Positions 7,893 to 16,348 of a stretch of 64,000 bases of DNA are shown here, in pieces. The stretch covers positions 12,611 through 76,610 of the forward strand of contig JBPOHE010000088.1 of the NCBI GenBank assembly GCA_052035915.1. The letters run 5' to 3'. The translations under genes were made by a program, and so were the position numbers. Origin of the DNA: JBPOHE01 sp052035915. GTDB lineage: Bacteria > Pseudomonadota > Gammaproteobacteria > Chromatiales > Chromatiaceae. The notes under the pieces are model-generated. The model saw only the letters and a program-made list of their open reading frames with translations. It was not told the DNA's origin and ran no database searches. Numbering within the stretch: position 1 is the stretch's first letter; each line of letters begins with the position of its first letter.

Positions 7893-8819
7893 CTAACGGC
7901 CTTCTTGACGCATCTTGTCGAGTCGGTTGGCGGCCAATTTGGCCTCGGTCGCTTGCGGGTATTGCTTGAGCAAGCGCTCCAGCATCTCCCGGGCGCGCGC
8001 CCACTGTTGTTGTTCATAGAGGATATAGCCGAGTTTCAACAGGGCCCCCGGGACCTTGGCGCTCTGGGGATAGAGGTCCAACACCCGTTGGAAGTCCCGT
8101 TGCGCCTGATCGAAATTCCGCTCGACGTAGCCGATCTCGCCCAACCAGTATTGGGCATTGTCGGCGTAGCGACCCCCGGCATAGCGTTGGAGATAGTCCT
8201 GAAAGCCGCTTCTGGCCTCGCCATAACGTCGTTGTTTGAGCAGGTCGAAGGACTTTTGATAGTCCGCCTCTTCCTGGGAACCGCCGCTACGCGCCGTCGG
8301 TGGCGGCTCGGGGGGCGGCAGGGCCGGGGTGATCACCCCTGGACCCGAAACCCGCTCCGGCACCGGCGCCGGGGTCGAATAGGGAAGGGGGGTTGGTGTC
8401 TCCCGCTCGCGGGAAGGCGGAAATTGGCTCGAATATTCCCGCTCCCGTCCAACAGGGGCGGGAGGGGCATAGTCGCGCTCCCGTCCGAGGGGTGAGGGAG
8501 GTGGGATTTCACGTTCACGCACCAGGGGTGAGGTGGCCGGCGGGATCTCCCGCGGCGCACGAGGGCCGACATCCGGATGTCTCGGCTCGGTGTTGGACTG
8601 TTGCAAGCGCTCGACGGCGTATCTCTGCTCTTCGAGTTCGCCCCGCAACTGCTGCACCTCGCGCTGGAGCTGCTGAAGTTGCAGTACGATCTCCCCCAGG
8701 TTCTGGCTGCGCGTGATATTTTCCAGACGTTGCAATCTGGCCTCGATATCCGGCACGCCGGCGGCCTGGGCCGTCGAGAGCGCCAGCAGGGGGATGAGAA
8801 CCTTGAAGCTGATCCGCAT
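7893..8819 (-). CDS. cpoB: Cell division coordinator CpoB (YbgF)
   Basis: A 308-residue periplasmic protein that links Tol-Pal to murein synthesis at the septum. An N-terminal signal peptide is followed by a coiled coil (residues about 25-75, QLQQLQREVQQLRGELEEQ), which mediates trimerisation in the family. A long Pro/Arg/Glu-rich linker (80-180) contains repeated RERE blocks. The C-terminal TPR domain runs from about 190 to 300 (DYQKSFDLLKQRRYGEARSGF, YWLGEIGYVERNFDQAQRDF, LKLGYILYEQQQWARA). The linker is longer and more repetitive than in E. coli CpoB. It is the last gene of the Tol cluster, 18 bp after pal. Confidence 0.9.
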   Translation of the reverse strand: MRISFKVLIPLLALSTAQAAGVPDIEARLQRLENITRSQNLGEIVLQLQQLQREVQQLRGELEEQRYAVERLQQSNTEPRHPDVGPRAPREIPPATSPLVREREIPPPSPLGRERDYAPPAPVGREREYSSQFPPSRERETPTPLPYSTPAPVPERVSGPGVITPALPPPEPPPTARSGGSQEEADYQKSFDLLKQRRYGEARSGFQDYLQRYAGGRYADNAQYWLGEIGYVERNFDQAQRDFQRVLDLYPQSAKVPGALLKLGYILYEQQQWARAREMLERLLKQYPQATEAKLAANRLDKMRQEGR

Positions 8820-8837
8820 GCTGATCTCCAGGTGGGG

Positions 8838-9440
8838 CTAATTGCCGTACACGAGTTCGACCCGACGATTCAAGGCCCAGGCCTCTTCGCCGGATCCGGT
8901 AACCACGGGTCGTTCCTCGCCGTAACTGATGGTCCGCAATTGAGGGGATGAGGCCCCTTCGGCCGCCATCAAACGCTTGACCGCCTCGGCACGACGTTCG
9001 CCGAGGGCGATGTTGTACTCGCGCGAGCCCCGCTCGTCCGCATGGCCTTCCAGGGTGACACGGGTGCGTCCGTGGGAGGCCAGGTACTGGGAATGGGCGC
9101 GGATGAGATCGCGATATTCGGGTAGGATCTCGAAGCTGTCGTATTCGAAATACACCACCTTTTTGTACAGCGGGCTGCCGGGATCGTTCAAGGCAGGATC
9201 CCCGCCGCCGCCGCCGGAGAGTTCGCGGCCACCAGGCCCGGAAAGACGGCTGCCGTCATCGTAACCCTGACCGCCATCCAGACCATAGCCGCTGTGGCGA
9301 GCGCCGGGCCCGCTGCCGCCGACATCGGTCACGGGTGCCAGGGCATCCCCATCCTTGCTGGCGGTCGATTCGCAACCGCTGAGCTGGATCGCCAACAGCG
9401 CCAGAAGTGGCATGAATTTCAATAAGGAAGGCCTAGGCAT
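8838..9440 (-). CDS. pal: Peptidoglycan-associated lipoprotein Pal
   Basis: A 200-residue outer-membrane lipoprotein. A lipobox ends the signal peptide (LAIQLSGC, lipidated Cys near residue 23). The mature N-terminus has an unusually Gly-rich linker (GGSGPGARHSGYGLDGGQGYDD, then GPGGRELSGGGGG). The C-terminal OmpA-like domain (about 90-200) contains VYFEYDSFEI, the peptidoglycan-binding LEGHADERGSREYNIALGERRAEAV block and SYGEERPVV. It anchors the outer membrane to peptidoglycan and interacts with TolB. It sits between tolB and cpoB as usual. Confidence 0.95.
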   Translation of the reverse strand: MPRPSLLKFMPLLALLAIQLSGCESTASKDGDALAPVTDVGGSGPGARHSGYGLDGGQGYDDGSRLSGPGGRELSGGGGGDPALNDPGSPLYKKVVYFEYDSFEILPEYRDLIRAHSQYLASHGRTRVTLEGHADERGSREYNIALGERRAEAVKRLMAAEGASSPQLRTISYGEERPVVTGSGEEAWALNRRVELVYGN

Positions 9441-9468
9441 GGGTCAACGTCTCCTCTTCGATAAGCTG

Positions 9469-10770
9469 TCAATGATTCTTTGCCGGTGACCAGACGGGCT
9501 CGCGCACGTCACCACCAGTCAAGGCCAAGCGCTGGCGCACCCGCCCGTCGACGGACACCGCCTGTAACACACCCCGGCCGGCTTCCTTCCCCGCGTACAT
9601 TATCATGCGGCTGTTGGGGGCAAAACTCGGGGATTCGTCCAATGGACCCTGACCGATCAACTCCAGTTTGCCGGCGGAGAGGTCCATCACCCCGACCCGG
9701 AAGCGGCCATCGACGCGGGTGATCAGCGCCAGATACTTGCCGTCGGGCGAGAACCTGGCGGTGGCGTTGTAGCTGTTTTCAAAGGTCAGACGTTGGACGC
9801 CACCGCTGCCATCGGCTGGGGTACGGTAAATCTGAGGGCCGCCGCCCCGATCCGAGGTGAAGACGATGTTGCGTCCATCCGGGGACCAGACGGGTTCGGT
9901 GTCGATCGCCGAATGCCTCACCACCGGGGTCAACTGACGGCTGGCGATATCGATCACGAAGATGTCCGGATTGCCGTCCTTCGACAGGGTGATGGCCAGC
10001 TTGCGTCCGTCCGGCGACCAGGAGGGGGCCCCGTTGATACCCGGATAGGCCGCGATGCGGTCGAGCTTGCGGGTATAGACTTCCTGCACGTAGATCCCGG
10101 GTTGACCTTTATCGAAAGCCACATAGGCCAGACGCCGACCATCCGGTGACCAGGCGGGAGACAACAGGGGTTCCTTGGAACGGACGATGGTCTGGGAATT
10201 GAAGCCGTCCGCGTCCGCCACCCGGAGTTCATTGACCCGGCTCCCGTCCGCCTGACGGACCGAGGTGATATAGGCCATCCGGGTATTGAAGATGCCGGGC
10301 TCACCGATGAGTTTTTCGTAGATGAGATCGGCGATCTGGTGACCGACGCTACGCAGATTGGCGTCGGTGGCGCGAATGCTGCCCCAGCCGAGCAGTTGCT
10401 CGCCCCGGTAGACATCGAGGAGTTGAAACTGCACGCTGTACTGACCCGCCCCGGAGGGTAACAGCTTGCCGACGACCAGGAAGTCCTGGGCGAGCTTGCG
10501 CCAGTCGGCAAAGTCGACCTCGGCGGATTCGTGAGGCTGGCTGATCATATCTCCACGCGGCATGGTCTTGAAGCGAGCGCTATGGGCCAGATCGCTGTCG
10601 ATGACCGCCGCCAGGTCCTGATTCTGGGCACCGCCCGTGGAACCGGCAAAGGGCACGATGGCGATGGGGAGCGCCGCTTCCACGCCCTCGGTGATCTCGA
10701 TGGTCAAGGGAGCGGCGAGCAACCGGGCGGAAAACCAGAAGCCGAGCAGAATACAGAACAGGCGTTTCAT
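9469..10770 (-). CDS. tolB: Tol-Pal system periplasmic protein TolB
   Basis: A 433-residue periplasmic protein with an N-terminal signal peptide, an alpha/beta domain (about 22-165, LTIEITEGVEAALPIAIVPF, then the DLAHSARF block), and a six-bladed beta-propeller. The propeller repeats are easy to see as SPAWSPDGRRLAYVAFD, APSWSPDGRKLAITLS, EPVWSPDGRNIVFTSD, TARFSPDGKYLALIT and SPSFAPNSRMIMYAG. TolB contacts Pal, CpoB and TolA. A 180-bp gap separates it from tolA, with an AT-rich stretch around 10840-10890 that could hold a second promoter for tolB-pal-cpoB. Confidence 0.95.
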   Translation of the reverse strand: MKRLFCILLGFWFSARLLAAPLTIEITEGVEAALPIAIVPFAGSTGGAQNQDLAAVIDSDLAHSARFKTMPRGDMISQPHESAEVDFADWRKLAQDFLVVGKLLPSGAGQYSVQFQLLDVYRGEQLLGWGSIRATDANLRSVGHQIADLIYEKLIGEPGIFNTRMAYITSVRQADGSRVNELRVADADGFNSQTIVRSKEPLLSPAWSPDGRRLAYVAFDKGQPGIYVQEVYTRKLDRIAAYPGINGAPSWSPDGRKLAITLSKDGNPDIFVIDIASRQLTPVVRHSAIDTEPVWSPDGRNIVFTSDRGGGPQIYRTPADGSGGVQRLTFENSYNATARFSPDGKYLALITRVDGRFRVGVMDLSAGKLELIGQGPLDESPSFAPNSRMIMYAGKEAGRGVLQAVSVDGRVRQRLALTGGDVREPVWSPAKNH

Positions 10771-10950
10771 CTTGTGCTTCCCCTTCTCGACGGATGTTCG
10801 AGGCGGTTGGAGAGAATCCTCTCCGTTTCCAGAATAACGAATAGTAATTTTCTTATCATATTCTTTATAACTATAAGAATGTCTTAATTATGACCTTATT
10901 TTGGCCTCAGGCCCGGTATCGCTTAACGGAACAGATACCGCCTTTCATCT

Positions 10951-12375
10951 TCATTTTCCAGGATCGAATACCAGTTCCAGTTCCCGGAAGGACTCAAACA
11001 AACCCCCTCTGGGGACCGGCAAAGGCGAAGCCTTGTAAACGGCCGCTTCCACCGAGCGGTCGAAGCCCGGCTGACCGCTGCTGCGGGTGATGCGCACGCT
11101 GCCGGAAATCACTTCTCCTGTCGGTAAAAGTCGTACCAGCAGGGTGCATTTCAACCTGGAATCGAGGTTAGGTGGCTGCAACCAATGGCGTTGGATCTGA
11201 TTCTTGATCGCCCCGACATAGCGATTCGTCTCCCGGCTGTTGTGTTCCGCCTCCAACTGGGCCTCCAGGGCCTCCTCTCGGGCCCGCCGTTCCTCCTCTG
11301 CTCTTCGCTTGGCGTCGGCCTCGGCCTTTTTCCGGGTCTCTTCCTCCGCCTTGCGCCGAGCCTCTTCAGCCGCCTGTTTTTTGCTTTCTTCCTCGGCCCT
11401 TTTCTTGGCTTCCTCAGCCACCTGCCGCTTCAAGTCTTCTTCGGCCTTTTTTCTGGCTTCCTCGGCAGCTTCTTTTCTGGCGGCTTCTTCCGCCTTGCGC
11501 TTGGCGTCGGCCTCGGCCTTTTTCTTGGCTTCCTCGGCGGCTTCTTTTTTGGCGGTCTCTTCCGCTTTGCGCTTGGCGTCGGCCTCGGCCTTTTTCCTCG
11601 CCTCCTCGGCGGCCTCTTTTCTGGCGGCTTCTTCCGCCTTGCGCTTGGCGTCGGCCTCGGCCTTTTTCCTGGCTTCCTCGGCGGCCTCTTTTTTGGCTGT
11701 CTCTTCCGCCTTGCGCTTGGCGTCGGCTTCGGCCTTTTTCCTGGCTTCCTCGGCGACTTCTTTTTTGGCAGTCTCTTCCGCCTTGCGTTTGGCGTCGGCT
11801 TCGGCCTTTTTCCTCGCCTCCTCGGTAGCCTCTTTTCTAGCTTCTTCTTCGGCCCGGCGTTTGGCCTGCTCCTCCCGGTGCTGTCGTTCCTCGGCCTCGC
11901 GCTGCTTCTGGGTTTCGACCAGCCGCCGCTCTTCATCCTTGCGCTGCCGCTCCATCTGTTCCTGCTCTTTCTTCAACTGGGCGAGTCGCCTGGCATCCTC
12001 TTCCTGTTCCCGTTGCTCTTCGAGCCGTCGCTGACGTTCCTGCGTTTCCCGTTCACGGCGTTGACGCTCGATCTCGGCCAGCCGTTTTTGCTCGGCTTCC
12101 TGCTGACGTTTCAACTCGCGTAATTCTTCCTGTTCGCGTCTTCGGGCCGCCTCTCGCTCGGATTTCTGCTTGTCTTCGGCCTGTTTGAGCTGCTGGGCCT
12201 CCGCCTCGACCTTGGCCGAGTCCACAATCTTGGCCTGGACCACATCGGTGGGTTGGGCCGGAGGAACCGGACGCCGCAGCCAATCCACGCCGAAGAATAG
12301 AAAGAGGAGGATCGCCAGGTGCAGCCCCAAAGCTCGCCAGACAGCCCCGGGATTGCGTTTAAACAGGCCCCACAT
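10951..12375 (-). CDS. tolA: Cell envelope integrity protein TolA
   Basis: A 474-residue inner-membrane protein. One N-terminal transmembrane helix (about 12-32, LGLHLAILLFLFFGV) anchors it. A very long charged helical domain II follows (about 55-370), rich in Lys, Glu, Ala and Arg, with an exact 24-residue repeat in its middle. The C-terminal domain III (about 380-474) contains the NRYVGAIKNQIQRHW block that binds Pal/TolB partners. Start is the ATG overlapping the tolR stop (TGATG); a TTG one codon earlier is also possible. It transmits proton-motive energy from TolQR to the outer membrane. Confidence 0.95.
   Translation of the reverse strand: MWGLFKRNPGAVWRALGLHLAILLFLFFGVDWLRRPVPPAQPTDVVQAKIVDSAKVEAEAQQLKQAEDKQKSEREAARRREQEELRELKRQQEAEQKRLAEIERQRRERETQERQRRLEEQREQEEDARRLAQLKKEQEQMERQRKDEERRLVETQKQREAEERQHREEQAKRRAEEEARKEATEEARKKAEADAKRKAEETAKKEVAEEARKKAEADAKRKAEETAKKEAAEEARKKAEADAKRKAEEAARKEAAEEARKKAEADAKRKAEETAKKEAAEEAKKKAEADAKRKAEEAARKEAAEEARKKAEEDLKRQVAEEAKKRAEEESKKQAAEEARRKAEEETRKKAEADAKRRAEEERRAREEALEAQLEAEHNSRETNRYVGAIKNQIQRHWLQPPNLDSRLKCTLLVRLLPTGEVISGSVRITRSSGQPGFDRSVEAAVYKASPLPVPRGGLFESFRELELVFDPGK
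11455..11814 (-). repeat. Five 72-bp tandem repeats inside tolA
   Basis: The domain-II coding region repeats with a 72-bp period; the same CGCC/CGCT-TTGCGC(T)TGGCG block recurs at 11491, 11563, 11635, 11707 and 11779. Each unit encodes 24 residues of the form KKAEADAKRKAEE[TA]A[KR]KE[AV]AEEA. The units are near identical at DNA level, which implies recent expansion and possible length variation between strains. Confidence 0.85.
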
Positions 12376-12815
12376 CAACGTTTGGCCCTTTTGGGCGGGG
12401 GCGGTTCGGTGATCAGGCCCACGCTGGGCGCCCCGGCCTTCTGTAACAACACCATGGCGGCGACCACCCGACCATAGTCGACGCTGGCGTCCCCGCGGAC
12501 CAGGACCTGGGTCTTGGGCTTGTTTCGCAACACCGCCGCCACCCGGACCTGGAGGTCCTCGGCATCGACGGCCCTATCCTTGTTCGGTCCGACATTCACG
12601 AACATCTTGCCGGCGGCATCGACGCTGACGATCAGGGGCTCGTCCTGCTCCTGGGAGACGGGCTCGGCCTCCGCCTGGGGCAGATCGACCTTGACCCCCT
12701 CCGTCAGCAAGGGGGCGGTGATCATGAAAATCACCAGGAGCACCAGCATCACGTCGATGTACGGCACCACGTTGATCTCGGACATGGGCCGACGCCGCTT
12801 TCTTTCTCTCGCCAT
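12375..12815 (-). CDS. tolR: Tol-Pal system protein TolR
   Basis: A 146-residue inner-membrane protein of the ExbD/TolR family. A basic N-terminus (MARERKRRRPMSEINVVPYIDVMLVLLVIFMITAPL) leads into the single transmembrane helix with the functionally required Asp (YIDVM). The rest is a periplasmic domain ending in a Pro/Lys tail. With TolQ it forms the proton-driven motor that energises TolA. It is 25 bp downstream of tolQ and overlaps the tolA start. Confidence 0.95.
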   Translation of the reverse strand: MARERKRRRPMSEINVVPYIDVMLVLLVIFMITAPLLTEGVKVDLPQAEAEPVSQEQDEPLIVSVDAAGKMFVNVGPNKDRAVDAEDLQVRVAAVLRNKPKTQVLVRGDASVDYGRVVAAMVLLQKAGAPSVGLITEPPPPKRAKR

Positions 12816-12840
12816 GGTGGCTTCTCGCGTCGGGGTCCGA

Positions 12841-13515
12841 TCAATCCTGGGATTGACGTTGGAGGATGGTGGCGAATTCTTCGACGAAATCGTCGTATCT
12901 GTTGTTGAGGCGCTCGACGGCGGTGGCGTACCTATTGTAGGCGATCACCGCCGGGATGGCGGCGAAGAGACCGATGGCGGTGGCGATCAAGGCCTCGGCG
13001 ATACCCGGGGCGACCAGTCCCAGGGTGGCCTGTTTGACATTACCCAGCGCGGTGAAGGCGTTCATGATGCCCCAGACGGTGCCGAAAAGCCCGATATAGG
13101 GGCTGGTGGAACCCACGGTGGCGAGAAAGGGAAGATTGGCCTCCAGCACATCCAGCTCCCGGCTCAGGGTGACCCGCATGGAACGCTGGGCACCATGCAC
13201 CAGGTCCATGTGCACCAGTCCAGGGGTTTTGCGCAGGCGGAGGAATTCCCGAAACCCGGCGCGAAAGATGGCCGCCATGCCGCTGAGCTGATCGCTCTCC
13301 CGGTCCAGCTCGCGAAAGAGTTCGCTGAGATCTCCGCCGGACCAGAACCGGCGTTCAAAGTCATCCGCCGCCAGGCGTGCCCGTTTCAGCATCTTGGCGC
13401 GATCGAAGATCATGGTCCAGGAGGTGACCGAGGCCCCGGCCAGGATCAACATCACCAATTGGACCACCGGACTGGCATTGAGCACCAGGTGGAAAAAAGA
13501 CAGATCATTCGTCAT
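12841..13515 (-). CDS. tolQ: Tol-Pal system protein TolQ
   Basis: A 224-residue ExbB/TolQ-family membrane protein with three transmembrane helices (about 15-38, 130-160 and 165-195). The conserved blocks include GTVWGIMNAFTALG in the second helix and AEALIATAIGLFAAIPAVIAYN in the third. It is the stator ring of the TolQR motor. I use MTNDLSFFHLVL as the start; an in-frame upstream ATG exists but would extend the protein beyond the usual N-terminus. The start overlaps the ybgC stop by 11 bases, so the two are translationally coupled. Confidence 0.94.
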   Translation of the reverse strand: MTNDLSFFHLVLNASPVVQLVMLILAGASVTSWTMIFDRAKMLKRARLAADDFERRFWSGGDLSELFRELDRESDQLSGMAAIFRAGFREFLRLRKTPGLVHMDLVHGAQRSMRVTLSRELDVLEANLPFLATVGSTSPYIGLFGTVWGIMNAFTALGNVKQATLGLVAPGIAEALIATAIGLFAAIPAVIAYNRYATAVERLNNRYDDFVEEFATILQRQSQD

Positions 13516-13918
13516 CGGCAAGCTCCGCAATGAGCCGTGGCGGGATGGCGCGAGGCCGGAAACTTCCCGCATCGATACAGGCCAACTTTACTTCTCCGCG
13601 GCAGTAAACCAAGTCCTGCCGGCGTGCATCGCGCACCTCCTGATACAGGCTCAGACTGGCCCGACCCCGGGTCGAGAGGCGCACACTCACGCTCAAGAGG
13701 TCATTGAAACGGGCGGGGCGCTGGAAATCCAGCACCACCCGGGTCACGACGAAAACCAGGCCGTCCTCCGTCCGCAAACGATCCTGTTCGTATCCCAGGT
13801 GACGCAGCCATTCGGTACGGGCCCGCTCCATGAATTTGAGGTAGTTGGCGTAAAACACCACCCCTGCCGCGTCGGTGTCCTCATAATAGACCCGTATCGG
13901 CCAGAGAAACTCGTTCAT
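13505..13918 (-). CDS. ybgC: Acyl-CoA thioesterase YbgC (Tol-associated)
   Basis: A 137-residue hotdog-fold thioesterase. The signature is YYEDTDAAGVVFYANYLKFMERARTEWLR, in which the Asp is catalytic in the family. YbgC hydrolyses short-chain or malonyl-type acyl-CoA and associates with phospholipid synthesis enzymes in E. coli. Start MNEFLWPIRV gives a normal family length. It is the first gene of the ybgC-tolQRAB-pal-cpoB cluster. The 488-bp gap upstream to folA holds palindromic repeat copy 3 and nothing else I can identify. Confidence 0.92.
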   Translation of the reverse strand: MNEFLWPIRVYYEDTDAAGVVFYANYLKFMERARTEWLRHLGYEQDRLRTEDGLVFVVTRVVLDFQRPARFNDLLSVSVRLSTRGRASLSLYQEVRDARRQDLVYCRGEVKLACIDAGSFRPRAIPPRLIAELADDE

Positions 13919-14200
13919 CGTTTTTCTATCCTGGTGCCATCTTTCAGTCCCCAGCTCCCCGGAAACAGGGGACAAAAGCCGGGGTGAAGAGCTGAACTCA
14001 TTGATTGCCTTGGGCCTCGCCCCCGATGCCTTGCCCAGAGGGCGATGGGGCCAAACAGGTTCGCCTGCATCGGTTTTCCCCTGGGGGGTGGGATTGACGC
14101 AGAGAGCGAAAGTTCCCCGGCTATCCCTGATCAAGATCTATCATACCCTTAGCGACGGGGAGACGGCTGGCCCGTCGAATGGCCTTGGGTCAGGGCGCTT

Positions 14201-14318
14201 CCGGGCCTGGGCGCTTTGGTTCGGTTTTCCGTTCTCAATACGAGAACAATACCTCTTGTAGCGATGTATTGTTCTCGAAATAAGAACGAAAATTGGCTAT
14301 TTTCCAGCCAGGCCCGGA
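14201..14318. repeat. 118-bp double-palindrome repeat, copy 3
   Basis: One of the best-preserved copies. Outer arms are CCGGGCCTGG and CAGGCCCGG. The inner stem-loops are CGTTCTCaatacGAGAACAAT and ATTGTTCTCgaaataaGAACGAAAA, mirror images of each other about the copy centre. It lies between divergently transcribed ybgC and folA. Confidence 0.8.
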
Positions 14319-14406
14319 GCCTGAAATGGAGGCGCAACAGGTGTCTGATCCCTGAGCGGCTGCGACGAACGGCCCGCCATGAACCAAGTCGAACAGGAGC
14401 CGAAGC

Positions 14407-14916
14407 TTGATCCTTTCCCTCATCCTCGCCATGTCGGAGAACGGCGTCATCGGTCGCGGCAACCGCCTGCCCTGGCATCTCCCGGCGGATCTCAGGCATT
14501 TCCGCACCCTGACACTCGGCAAGCCCATCATCATGGGGCGCCGTACCTATGAATCCCTGGGTCGGCCCTTGGCGGAACGGCGCAACATCCTCCTCACCCG
14601 GGATCCCGGTTACCAGGCCCCAGGCTGTGTCTGCGTACATTCGGTGGCCGCCGCGCTCCAGGCCGCGGAACCCGCACCCGAGGTGATGATCATCGGTGGT
14701 GCCGAGATCTATCGGCAGTTTCTGCCGCGGGCGGATCGGCTCTATATGACGTTGGTGCATGGGGAAGTCGAGGGCGATACCCGGTTCCCGCCGCTGGCCG
14801 CCGGAATCTGGGAACTCCGCTCCCGCAGCGATCATCCGCCGGACGAGAAAAACCCCTATGCCTACAGTTTCCTGCTTCTGGAGCGGACGCCCGAAGGGCG
14901 GGATCAGAATCTGTAG
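14407..14916 (+). CDS. folA: Dihydrofolate reductase
   Basis: A 169-residue NADPH-dependent enzyme reducing dihydrofolate to tetrahydrofolate. It carries the family blocks LAMSENGVIGRGNRLPWHLPADLRHF (catalytic Asp in the LPADL loop) and IIMGRRTYESLGRPL, and the VMIIGGAEIYRQFLP segment. Translation appears to begin at TTG, since the conserved N-terminus MILSLILAMS starts there and an AGGAG sits eight bases upstream; no in-frame ATG gives a sensible start. Its 3' end overlaps the convergent apaH gene by 13 bases. Confidence 0.95.
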   Translation: MILSLILAMSENGVIGRGNRLPWHLPADLRHFRTLTLGKPIIMGRRTYESLGRPLAERRNILLTRDPGYQAPGCVCVHSVAAALQAAEPAPEVMIIGGAEIYRQFLPRADRLYMTLVHGEVEGDTRFPPLAAGIWELRSRSDHPPDEKNPYAYSFLLLERTPEGRDQNL

Positions 14917-15737
14917 GCCGGCATCCCTCCCGGACAGGGAACATGGGTGGGCTGGGGATGGGACCCGAGTTCAAGGGCGGTAAGATTCCCCCCCCAGATG
15001 CAGCCGGTATCCAGCGCCCAGACGTTGTGGCTGGCCTGATACCCCAGGGTGGACCAGTGGCCGAAGACAATCTTGGTCTGACGGCTGGCCCGGTGAGGGA
15101 TCATGAACCAGGGGAGATTCCCTTTGCGCTGCATCCCGGGGAGGCCCTTCTCATCCAGGGCCAGTTCCCCCTTGAAGCTGCAATATCGTAGCCTGGTGAG
15201 GCAATTGACGGTAAAACGCAGGCGCTCGATGCCGCTCAGATTCTCCGACCAGAGTTGGGGCTGGTTGCCATACATGACGCGGCAGAAGTCGGAAAACCCC
15301 GCGCCACGCAGGACCTTTTCCACTTCCCCGGCGCATTTGAGGGCGGTGGGGATATCCCATTGGGGCGGTAGTCCGGCGTGCAACAGGGCGAAACCCATGG
15401 CCTTGTCATAATGCATCAGGGGACGACGACGCAGCCAGTCGATCAGCTCATCTCGATCCGGCGCCTTGAGCACGTCTTCGAGCCGGTCCTGGGGCATGGG
15501 CCCACGGGCCTCCTGGGAGAGGGCCAGCAGATGCAGGTCATGGTTGCCAAGCACGACCACCGCCCTTTTGCCCAGGTCGCGGACGAACCGCAACACCCCG
15601 ACCGAGTTGGGGCCGCGATTCACCAGATCGCCGACGAACCAGAGTCGATCGGTCCCGCTATCGAAGGCGATATGATCCAACAGCCGCTGCAACTCGTCAT
15701 AGCAGCCTTGAACATCACCGATGGCGTAAGTAGTCAT
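14904..15737 (-). CDS. apaH: Symmetrical bis(5'-nucleosyl)-tetraphosphatase ApaH
   Basis: A 277-residue metallophosphatase that splits Ap4A into two ADP and can act on Np4-capped RNA. The phosphoesterase motifs are in order: YAIGDVQGCYDE, FVGDLVNRGPNS, VVLGNHDLHLLA, and later LLHAGLPPQWD and FGHWSTLGY. Length and N-terminus are typical. It lies 40 bp downstream of apaG in the same direction, the conserved apaG-apaH pair. Confidence 0.95.
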   Translation of the reverse strand: MTTYAIGDVQGCYDELQRLLDHIAFDSGTDRLWFVGDLVNRGPNSVGVLRFVRDLGKRAVVVLGNHDLHLLALSQEARGPMPQDRLEDVLKAPDRDELIDWLRRRPLMHYDKAMGFALLHAGLPPQWDIPTALKCAGEVEKVLRGAGFSDFCRVMYGNQPQLWSENLSGIERLRFTVNCLTRLRYCSFKGELALDEKGLPGMQRKGNLPWFMIPHRASRQTKIVFGHWSTLGYQASHNVWALDTGCIWGGNLTALELGSHPQPTHVPCPGGMPAYRF

Positions 15738-15777
15738 AGAGGGTCGTGGAGACCGCCGCAGGGCGGTGGTGGGAGGA

Positions 15778-16161
15778 TTAGTGCAAGGTCTTGGGGATGG
15801 AGAGGGAAAAGGGCGGGATCTCCGCTTCGAACCTGACCCCTTCGTCGTTCAGCATCTCATAACTGCCGTGCATGCTTCCCACCGGGGTGGTGATCATGGT
15901 GCCGCTGGTATAGCGGAACATCTGTCCCGGACGCAGATAGGGCTGCTGACCCACCACGCCCTCGCCGCGCACCTCCTGAACCCGGCCGTTGGCATCGGTG
16001 ATGATCCAATGGCGGTTGAGCAACCGGGCGGGCTGGGTGCCCAGATTGCGGATGCTGATGGTATAGGAGAAGACATAACGATTCTCGCTGGGGACAGATT
16101 CCGCCTCGATATAACTGGTCTCGACGGAGATGCTGATGGAATTGGTGTGCTGGCTGCTCAT
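15778..16161 (-). CDS. apaG: Co2+/Mg2+ efflux protein ApaG
   Basis: A 127-residue FN3-like protein of the ApaG family; its molecular role is not firmly settled. Conserved features are YVFSYTISIRNLGTQPARLLNRHWIITDANG, EVRGEGVVGQQPYLRPG and GSMHGSYEM. The start at MSSQHTNSIS gives the family length; the reading frame is open further upstream but that part is not conserved. It precedes apaH. Confidence 0.92.
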   Translation of the reverse strand: MSSQHTNSISISVETSYIEAESVPSENRYVFSYTISIRNLGTQPARLLNRHWIITDANGRVQEVRGEGVVGQQPYLRPGQMFRYTSGTMITTPVGSMHGSYEMLNDEGVRFEAEIPPFSLSIPKTLH

Positions 16162-16348
16162 GGTCCCCAATGCGGCTCGGAGGGCTCGAAGGTCGCGGAT
16201 AAGGGAAAGATATCGGTTGCCCGACGGGAAAGCAAACCCCGGCGAAGTCTCTGGACACCCGGGTCGGATATCCGTATCCGATTCCGGGACTCGATCGAGG
16301 AGCGACAAAACCTATAAAAACAAGAAATATCTATCAACACTGGCTCGT

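Noticed and set aside
11185..12123. Long hydrophobic open frame opposite tolA
   Set aside because: It is the antisense reading of the Lys/Glu/Ala repeats, which gives Leu/Phe/Gly-rich nonsense; tolA is certain by motif and position.
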